A DNA stretch of 49,953 nucleotides from Syntrophobacterales bacterium. GTDB taxonomy: Bacteria > Desulfobacterota > Desulfobaccia > Desulfobaccales > 0-14-0-80-60-11. The DNA lies in contig JAILZL010000020.1 in the NCBI GenBank assembly GCA_023512475.1, positions 1 through 49,953 on the forward strand, given 5' to 3'. A model generated the notes under the pieces. It was not told the DNA's origin, did not search any database, and saw nothing but the letters and a program-made list of their open reading frames with translations. How positions within the stretch are numbered: the stretch's first letter is position 1; each line of letters begins with the position of its first letter. A program made the position numbers and the translations under genes. Shown here piece by piece: positions 44,222 to 49,953 of this stretch.

Positions 44222-44321
44222 GAAGCCCCCCTCGTGAGGTCGTCGGTTACGGTGTGTAGATTGCAAACCATCGAATGGCATCTCGGGGAAGCGCCCCCCG
44301 TGAGGTCCCTCGGTGACGGTT
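44222..44321 (-). repeat. Imperfect direct repeat upstream of the AAA+ ATPase gene
   Basis: About 32 bases at 44222-44253 recur at 44288-44321: GAAGC-CCCC-CGTGAGGTC-TCGGT-ACGGT with few mismatches. The copies are 66 bases apart, just before the ATPase start (minus strand), where a regulator could bind. Confidence 0.55.
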
Positions 44322-44417
44322 CCGGAGCCGGGACGATTTTTGACCCCTCCTGCACCCCTCCTGCCCAGGGCCTTCCGCGAACACGGCCCTTCGTATCCTT
44401 CCCTATCACAAAAACGC

Positions 44418-45260
44418 TTAAAAATCCACGGCCTGATCGTCGTGCCGCGCCGGCGGCCCCTCGGGCCGGGGCGCGGCCTCATCGTCGGGGCTCAGCCCCG
44501 CCGCCGCCAAGCGGGTTTTCACATACCAGTCGATCTGGCGGCAGATGCCTTTCACCACCTGGGTCTCCCGGGCCCGCAATCCCAATCGGTTGAAGAAACG
44601 CCGAACATTAAACATCCAGTAATCCGGATTCTGGTGGCCGATGTAGTGGATCTTCACCAGGGTGTCTTTGAGCATGGCATACATGGATTCCAGTTCCTGG
44701 ACGTTGGCCAGCCGGGGGACGAAGCGGGGTTCCGGGTGATGGGCGGTGAAGACCTCATAGGCCAGCACCATGACCGCCTGGGCCAGGTTGAGGGAGGAGC
44801 AGGCGGCGGTGGGGATGGTCACCAGGGCCTGGCAGAGGGCCAGCTCCTCGTTGGTGAGGCCCCAGTTCTCCGGCCCGAACAGGAGCGCCACGTCGTTGTG
44901 CCGGCTGAGCTCCACCACCCGGAGGGCCATCTCCCGGGGCGTGAGGAATTCCTTCCGCAGGCCGCCCCGGCGGGCGGTGGTGCCCACCACATACTGGAAG
45001 GGGGCCAGGGCCTGGGCCAGGTCGTCATGGACCTGCATGGCCTCCAGCACCGGGACGGCCGCCTGGGTGGCCATCATGCGCATCCGGGCCGGGTCCAGGC
45101 TGTGGGGCTTGACCACCACCAGCCGGGTGAGGCCCATGTTGCAGGCCGCCCGGGCCGCGGCGCCGATGTTTTCCGGCAGTTTCGGCCGATGCAGGACAAT
45201 CGCCACCCTGTCCAGGCGGACCTGCTCCTCGGATCTACGGGGCGTACGGGGCGCGTTCAT
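44418..45260 (-). CDS. TrmJ-like tRNA/rRNA 2'-O-methyltransferase (SPOUT)
   Basis: A 280-residue SPOUT methyltransferase, from the ATG at 45260. All three TrmH/TrmJ motifs are visible: RPKLPENIGAAARAACNMG, VALLFGPENWGLTNEEL and AACSSLNLAQAVMVLAYEVF. TrmJ methylates the 2'-OH of nucleotide 32 in tRNAs. The extra C-terminal helical region of about 80 residues agrees with TrmJ length. A much longer open frame runs upstream to 46430 but is antisense to slp and the Mth938 gene, so it is rejected. A TATGAT-like -10 lies about 25 bases upstream. Confidence 0.88.
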   Translation of the reverse strand: MNAPRTPRRSEEQVRLDRVAIVLHRPKLPENIGAAARAACNMGLTRLVVVKPHSLDPARMRMMATQAAVPVLEAMQVHDDLAQALAPFQYVVGTTARRGGLRKEFLTPREMALRVVELSRHNDVALLFGPENWGLTNEELALCQALVTIPTAACSSLNLAQAVMVLAYEVFTAHHPEPRFVPRLANVQELESMYAMLKDTLVKIHYIGHQNPDYWMFNVRRFFNRLGLRARETQVVKGICRQIDWYVKTRLAAAGLSPDDEAAPRPEGPPARHDDQAVDF

Positions 45261-45542
45261 CTCGCATTCTAATGTATCATAAAAAAAGAAATTGCTGACG
45301 CGGCCGGCATGGCGGTGGCGAGGGCCCGCCGGAGGAATTATGGTTTTATCAGACCGAGGCTTCGGAAAGGGGTTTGGGGGCGTCTCCTCCGGCCGGGGAT
45401 GGACTTGCTGGCCCCAGGCCGGAGGGCGCCGGTCGCCGGGCCCGCTACCGGGTTCTCCGGAGGGACGATTCCACTCCCCACCTTCCCAGAGCCCCACGCC
45501 CGCCTGCCGGCGGCCGCCTCCCGGGCTCGGAAAGAGATTCCC

Positions 45543-46067
45543 ATGGCGAGAAGATTCCTGGCGCTCCTTTTCCTGTGGATGGGGCTGGGCGCCTGTGCCC
45601 CGGCCCCGGTGGTGGGCCCCCCGCCGGGACTTCCCCCCGGCGGTCTGACGGCCCTGTTGGCTGACCCCCAGGCCTTCCGGGGGCAGGAGGTGCGCCTGGG
45701 CGGCGAGATCCTGTCCCTCACCTTTCCGGAGGGTAAAAGCCTGCTGACCATCCGCCACCGGGAGCTGGACACCCGAGGCCAGCCCAGCGGTGTAACCAGC
45801 GGCTACACCTTCCTGGCGGAAAGCCAGCGCTTCCTTTCCCCCAGCCATTACCTGGTGGGGCGGCAGGTGACGGTCCAGGGGCCGGTGGCGGGCAGCCGGG
45901 ACGGCCAGCTCCTGCTTCAGGCCAGGGATCTGAAGCTGGGGGATTACCCCCGCTGGGAAAAATATTATTACCCGGTGCCCCGGGAGTGGTATGATGGGGA
46001 CCCGGCGCTGGAACACTGGTTCACGCCGCCCCATTTCGATCCCTGGTACGGCGGCCACGGCCGCTGA
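45543..46067 (+). CDS. Slp-family outer membrane lipoprotein
   Basis: A 174-residue lipoprotein: signal peptide MARRFLALLFLWMGLGAC with the lipobox cysteine at residue 18, then the Slp-like core (LLADPQAFRGQEVRLGGEIL, SPSHYLVGRQVTVQGPVAG). It ends in the aromatic tail (YYYPVPREWYDGDP). Slp proteins are outer membrane lipoproteins induced by starvation or stress in E. coli; the function is poorly defined. The ATG at 45543 is chosen because the signal peptide starts there. The next gene follows after 33 bases. Confidence 0.8.
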   Translation: MARRFLALLFLWMGLGACAPAPVVGPPPGLPPGGLTALLADPQAFRGQEVRLGGEILSLTFPEGKSLLTIRHRELDTRGQPSGVTSGYTFLAESQRFLSPSHYLVGRQVTVQGPVAGSRDGQLLLQARDLKLGDYPRWEKYYYPVPREWYDGDPALEHWFTPPHFDPWYGGHGR

Positions 46068-46100
46068 CGAGCCGGAAAGGAGAAAGGGCATCCGGCCAAG

Positions 46101-46442
46101 ATGCGCATTGACAGCTATGATTTTGGGCACATCGTTATCGACGGGGTCTCCTACCGCCAGGACGTGCTCCTGTGGCCCGGGGGCTTGAATTCCACCTGGT
46201 GGCGGCGCCATTCCCATCTGTTGGTGCTGGAGGATGTGGCCGAGGCCCTGGCTGCCGGGCCGGAGGTGCTGGTGGTGGGCCAGGGCCAGCCCGGCAGGAT
46301 GGCCGTGGACCCGGCCTTGGCTGCTTACCTCCGGGAGCGGGGCATCGAGCTGGTGGCCCTGCCCACCCGGGAGGCCTGCCGGGTGATTAACTCTCTGGCC
46401 GGCAAACGCCGCGTGGCGGCGGCGTTGCACCTCACCTGCTGA
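46101..46442 (+). CDS. Mth938-domain (DUF498/AAMDC-like) protein
   Basis: A 113-residue single-domain protein of the Mth938 family. Features are the N-terminal strand IDSYDFGHIVIDG, the DVLLWPGGLNSTWWRR segment, PEVLVVGQGQPGRM near residue 57 and a C-terminal HLTC. The eukaryotic relatives (NDUFAF3, AAMDC) act in respiratory complex I assembly or metabolism; the bacterial role is unknown. Its stop overlaps the next ATG by one base (TGATG), suggesting a shared operon with the CDP-alcohol transferase. Confidence 0.85.
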   Translation: MRIDSYDFGHIVIDGVSYRQDVLLWPGGLNSTWWRRHSHLLVLEDVAEALAAGPEVLVVGQGQPGRMAVDPALAAYLRERGIELVALPTREACRVINSLAGKRRVAAALHLTC

Positions 46443-47803
46443 TGGCTCCCCCGGCCCCTGGCGGTGGGGAGCCCGGCACCCCGGCCCGGAGCGCCCTGAT
46501 CCTGGTGGCCCCGGACCCGCCCCCGGGGCTCTCCCCCTGGCATCTGCTCAGGGTGGCGGGAGTGCCGCATCTGGAGCGCCTGGTCCTCTCCTGCTGGCAG
46601 GTGGGGATCCCCCGGGTTTACCTTCTGGCCCCCCCCGGGCTCCAGCCGGTCCTGGAGGCGTCTGTGGCCCGGCTGGGCCGGCGTCAGGGGGGCACGGTGG
46701 AGCTCGCCCCGGACTGGGCGGCCCTGGAAAACCCCAGACCCGGCTCCTGGCTGGTCCTCACCGCCGAGCAGGTGCCCTCCCCGGCCCTCCTGGCCCGTCT
46801 GGCCCGGCAGCCCCTGGCCCCGGGCGAGGCCGCAGTGGTGTGCACCGACGATCCGGCCTGGCCGGGGGATGCCCCTCCTCACCTGCCCGCCCTCACTGCC
46901 CGCCTGGAAGGATCCGGTCTCCCGGGCTGGCGGGCGGTGGGTCTGGCCCATCTGTCGCCCGAGGCCTGGCAGGAGTGGCATCGCTGGCGGCGGGAAACCC
47001 AGCGGCCCCGGAAATGCCGGCCCAGTCCGGCGGCCCTGTTGGAGGCCGGCCTGAGGCACCTGGAGGACAACCGCCGCCTGGTGGCCGTGGCCGCGGAGCC
47101 CTTCTCTCTCACCCGACTGGGGCGACCGGAAGACCCGGAGCTGGCGACCCGCCGGCTGGCGGCGGATCTGAGGGGCTCCCCCTGGGGGGAGGGGTGGCTG
47201 GAATCCTCCCTCAACCGCCGGCTGGCCCGGGCCCTCCTCCCCCGGGTGGCCCTCTGGCCGCTGCTTCCCACCCAGATCACCCTGGTGCACCTCGCCTTGG
47301 GGCTGCTGGCGGCCCTGCTCTTTGTGGAGGGCACCTACCTGAGCACGGTGGCCGGGGCGCTGTTGCTGCCGGTGGTGGTGGTGCTGGACTGCCTGGACGG
47401 CCTCCTGGCCCGCCTCACCTTTCGGGAGACCCGCCTGGGACAATTCCTCGACCTGTATGGCGACACCCTCCTCAATCTGGTGATTTTTCTGAGCATCGCC
47501 GCGGGATTATACCGGGTGAGGGGCCAGGTGCTGTACCTCGTCCTGCTGCTGCCTCTGGCCACCGGCTATGGCTTATGCTGGTGGCTGACGGATCCCCTGC
47601 GGCTGCGTCTCCGGAGCCTCAGCGCCCCGGCCCTCGCCGCCCCGGGCCCGGTGGTGACGGAGCTGGCCAGCCGGGATTTCGTCTATCTGATCCTCCTTTT
47701 TGCCCTTTTCGGCCGCCTGGACTGGTTTGTCATCGGGGTGGCCTTGGGCAGCCACCTGGTGGCGTTCATGATCAGCTCCCTGTCCGGCAGAATATCCCAA
47801 TGA
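46442..47803 (+). CDS. Nucleotidyltransferase-like and CDP-alcohol phosphatidyltransferase fusion
   Basis: A 453-residue protein. The C-terminal half (about residues 260-453) is a membrane CDP-alcohol phosphatidyltransferase with the complete motif DxxDGxxARx8Gx3Dx3D, seen as DCLDGLLARL ... GQFLDLYGD, plus about six transmembrane helices. The N-terminal half has the layout of a GT-A-type nucleotidyltransferase (ALILVAPDPP, VGIPRVYLLAPPG) but lacks the GxGxR loop, so it may be inactive. The fusion resembles archaeal/thermophile cytidylyltransferase-DIPP synthases for inositol phosphate solutes or lipids; the product here is unknown. Translation is coupled to the Mth938 gene. Confidence 0.8.
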   Translation: MAPPAPGGGEPGTPARSALILVAPDPPPGLSPWHLLRVAGVPHLERLVLSCWQVGIPRVYLLAPPGLQPVLEASVARLGRRQGGTVELAPDWAALENPRPGSWLVLTAEQVPSPALLARLARQPLAPGEAAVVCTDDPAWPGDAPPHLPALTARLEGSGLPGWRAVGLAHLSPEAWQEWHRWRRETQRPRKCRPSPAALLEAGLRHLEDNRRLVAVAAEPFSLTRLGRPEDPELATRRLAADLRGSPWGEGWLESSLNRRLARALLPRVALWPLLPTQITLVHLALGLLAALLFVEGTYLSTVAGALLLPVVVVLDCLDGLLARLTFRETRLGQFLDLYGDTLLNLVIFLSIAAGLYRVRGQVLYLVLLLPLATGYGLCWWLTDPLRLRLRSLSAPALAAPGPVVTELASRDFVYLILLFALFGRLDWFVIGVALGSHLVAFMISSLSGRISQ

Positions 47804-47822
47804 AAATTCTAAAAATCCTCAG

Positions 47823-49880
47823 ATGATTAACAAACTGAAGCATTTTTGCTTGGATGAGGAAAATTTTTCCGGCCCCCGAAATGCTGCTTGGGGGATATTT
47901 CTGGTCAGTCTGCTGGGGCTGTTTCTGGAAATGATGCTGATTCGCTGGATCAGCACAGAGATCCGCATTTTTGCCTATCTGCAGAATCAGGTGTTAATTG
48001 TCATTTTTTTAGGGTTGGGATTAGGATGCTTTACGTGCCGTCAGCCGATAAGAATTGATAAAAGCCTAATTGCATTAGGTATTTTAACAGCACTGATTGC
48101 ATTGCCCTGGACAAGAAAAGGCTTGGGTAGAATCAGCGAAATGCTGAGCTTGCTGGATGATTTTCTCATTTGGCATAATGCTTTTATCGCCAATCCTTTC
48201 ACATCTACTTTCTTTGTTTTGCTGGGCTTGATTGGCACTTACTGTATAATGGTTTTCCTTATTGACATTTTTGTTCCATTTGGACGAATACTTGGGAGAC
48301 TGCTGGATGATCATCCGCACACCATCTGGGCATACACCATCAACATAACGGGGAGCCTGTTGGGCATCTGGGTGTTTGTCTTATTCAGCATGCTGTCTCT
48401 GCCCCCGGTCATCTGGTTCATCTTTGCAGGATTTCTCTTGCTCTTTTTTGTCGACTGGCGGAAAGTTTCCTATCTCATCATCATTGCCTTTCTCACCGTG
48501 CTGGGCTGGCTGGCGGGTCAGGAATTCCAGGCCCTCAGGGTGGTCTGGTCGCCCTATCAGAAACTCACCTTATGGGAAAGCAGTATTCTTGAATCTATCG
48601 GAGATTACATAATTTCAGTCAATAACGCCGGTTACCAGGCCATTATTGATCTGCAAAATTACCAGGGCAAAGGAGGCACGGCGGAAGAGTCAGGCACAAA
48701 AAAATTTATCAGTCAATATGATCTGCCATTTCTTTTCCATCCTCGCCCCCGCTCCTGTCTGATTGTGGGTGCCGGCAGCGGCAATGATGCGGCCGGAGCC
48801 CTGCGGTATGGGGTAGAGGAAATCGTGGCGGTGGAGATTGATCCGGCCATCATCTCGCTGGGCCGGGAATTCCATCCGGAAAAACCTTATTCCCATCCAG
48901 CGGTTCAGGTGGTGGTGGATGACGCCCGGTCTTATTTTGCCAATACCGATAAAAAATTTGACCTCATTATCTTCAGTTTGCTGGACTCCCATACCACCAC
49001 CGCCATGACCAATGCCCGCCTGGATCATTATGTCTACACCGAGGAAAGTCTCTCCCGGGCCCGGCAGCTGCTGACGGAGGATGGCATAATCTTTCTGAGC
49101 TTTGAAGCCCAGAAATATTTTATTGCCGATCGTATGGGCAATGTTCTTAAAAAGATTTTTGGATGGGAGCCGTTGACATTCAGGATACCTTTCAGCAATC
49201 TGGGGTGGGGCGGGGTGATCTTCGTAAGCGGCAACTCAAATACAATTCAAAAACAGATGCATAGCAACCGAGAACTGGCTGAGTTTGTCCAAGCCATGCA
49301 GACGGCATACTCTTTTACCCTTACTTACAATACCAAGATCGCCACCGACGATTGGCCGTATATCTATCTGGAATCCCCGCGGATCCCCTTTCTTTTTTTC
49401 CTGCTGGCCCTGGTGACCCTCCTGCTTTTCCTCCGCAGCTATTATCACTGGGGGGCTTCCGGGGTCATCCACCACTGGCAGCGAACCCATTGGCATTTCT
49501 TTTTTCTCGGGGCCGCCTTTTTGCTCCTGGAAGTCCAGAACATCAGCAAGGCAGCCGTGGTCCTGGGGAACACCTGGGATGTCAACGCGGTCATCATCTC
49601 CGGGGTTTTATGCATGATTCTCTTGTCTAACTTAATTTATTATGTATATCCTGAAATAAATAAAAATCTTGTCTATTTTTTGTTGATATGCTCCTGTATA
49701 ATTTTGTATTATGTCGATCTGGCTGCCTTCTCCTTTCTAAATTACCCCCTTAAAGCCACGGTGGTCGGGGCCCTCGCCGCCCTGCCCCTCCTTTTCAGCG
49801 GCATCATTTTCATCCGTTCCTTTGCCCGCACGGACTCCAAGGATGAGGCCCTGGGAGCCAATCTCATCGGCTCCCTGTGA
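47823..49880 (+). CDS. Membrane-embedded spermidine synthase-like protein, AT-richer than neighbours
   Basis: A 685-residue protein with N-terminal membrane helices (AAWGIFLVSLLGLFLEMMLI ... up to residue 230), a cytosolic Rossmann domain (about 295-480), and further C-terminal helices. The Rossmann part has LIVGAGSGNDAAGALRYG and VEIDPAIISLG, as in spermidine synthase-like methyltransferase folds. The aminopropyltransferase pocket Asp is in SLLDSHTTT. Such fusion proteins are common in bacteria with uncertain substrates. The DNA is visibly AT-richer than the flanks, with A/T in third positions, and there is no clear ribosome site, suggesting recent acquisition. It starts 19 bases after the upstream stop. 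Confidence 0.8.
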   Translation: MINKLKHFCLDEENFSGPRNAAWGIFLVSLLGLFLEMMLIRWISTEIRIFAYLQNQVLIVIFLGLGLGCFTCRQPIRIDKSLIALGILTALIALPWTRKGLGRISEMLSLLDDFLIWHNAFIANPFTSTFFVLLGLIGTYCIMVFLIDIFVPFGRILGRLLDDHPHTIWAYTINITGSLLGIWVFVLFSMLSLPPVIWFIFAGFLLLFFVDWRKVSYLIIIAFLTVLGWLAGQEFQALRVVWSPYQKLTLWESSILESIGDYIISVNNAGYQAIIDLQNYQGKGGTAEESGTKKFISQYDLPFLFHPRPRSCLIVGAGSGNDAAGALRYGVEEIVAVEIDPAIISLGREFHPEKPYSHPAVQVVVDDARSYFANTDKKFDLIIFSLLDSHTTTAMTNARLDHYVYTEESLSRARQLLTEDGIIFLSFEAQKYFIADRMGNVLKKIFGWEPLTFRIPFSNLGWGGVIFVSGNSNTIQKQMHSNRELAEFVQAMQTAYSFTLTYNTKIATDDWPYIYLESPRIPFLFFLLALVTLLLFLRSYYHWGASGVIHHWQRTHWHFFFLGAAFLLLEVQNISKAAVVLGNTWDVNAVIISGVLCMILLSNLIYYVYPEINKNLVYFLLICSCIILYYVDLAAFSFLNYPLKATVVGALAALPLLFSGIIFIRSFARTDSKDEALGANLIGSL

Positions 49881-49943
49881 GGTGGATCCGGTTTTCTTGG
49901 ACACGGAATTGGGAGATAATCAGTGACCCAGGAGGACCGGAAG

Positions 49944-49953
49944 ATGACAAGAG
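49944..49953 (+). CDS. Start of a further gene, cut off by the window end
   Basis: ATG at 49944 with a perfect AGGAGG (49930-49935) 8 bases upstream. Only three codons (M-T-R) are visible, so no product can be named. A GTG at 49923 is an alternative start. Confidence 0.45.

Noticed and set aside
45261-46430. 670-residue frame on the minus strand continuing upstream of trmJ
   Set aside because: It is antisense to the Slp lipoprotein and Mth938 genes, which have clear family motifs; the extra part is low complexity.

Overview
The window is a GC-rich bacterial chromosome segment. Several signs point to a Desulfobacterota (delta-proteobacterial) lineage, possibly near Desulfobacca or Syntrophobacterales. 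These are the tig-clpP-clpX-lon cluster, MJ0042/DUF3426 and DksA-type zinc-finger proteins, a UPF0182 protein, a zur-znuACB operon, a double malic enzyme and the codon use. The taxonomic call is inference; no rRNA or other marker is present. Genes sit on both strands in short operons, often with 1-8 bp start/stop overlaps.

Layout. 1-3202: the tail of a type III CRISPR-Cas locus (3' end of a Csm5-like RAMP gene, a Csx20-family protein, a CARF-HEPN Csx1/TM1812-family effector) followed by wrecked remains of cas1 and cas2. No CRISPR array is visible. 3257-7234: a secreted proline-rich repeat protein with a clear terminator, and an APC amino-acid permease. 7875-10645: a three-gene operon that is the most interesting part of the window: a bacterial gasdermin, a clostripain-like (C11, caspase-fold) protease translationally coupled to it, and a small multi-TM DUF4203-like membrane protein. 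This is a defence or regulated-lysis module. 10652-17758: UPF0182 membrane protein, a P-type Ca2+-type ATPase with a triplicated segment in its P domain, and a zinc-ribbon/TPR membrane protein.

18004-24379: tRNA-Asp, then the protein-quality-control operon lon, clpX, clpP, tig (minus strand, transcribed tig to lon), then tRNA-Leu. 24483-33099: M18 aminopeptidase, SHOCT-domain membrane protein, a DUF3426 pair, then a plus-strand run of a small helical protein, a DnaJ-like co-chaperone, moaC, a DksA/TraR protein, rlmN and a CBS-ACT protein. 33252-35774: a tandem malic enzyme whose first half has lost metal-site residues. 36027-39038: zur-znuA-znuC-znuB with a palindromic operator candidate in an apparently leaderless promoter. 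39604-39929: two tRNA-Ser genes.

39949-49953: small membrane protein, YHS-type secreted protein, lone receiver domain, DUF2156 protein, AAA+ ATPase, TrmJ-like methyltransferase, Slp lipoprotein, Mth938-domain protein, a nucleotidyltransferase-like/CDP-alcohol phosphatidyltransferase fusion, and an AT-richer gene for a membrane-embedded spermidine-synthase-like protein that looks acquired. Three similar stem-loop-bearing intergenic sequences (near 35785, 39116 and 42350) suggest a dispersed repeat family.

All calls come from reading the translated sequence and motifs by eye; no database search was run.
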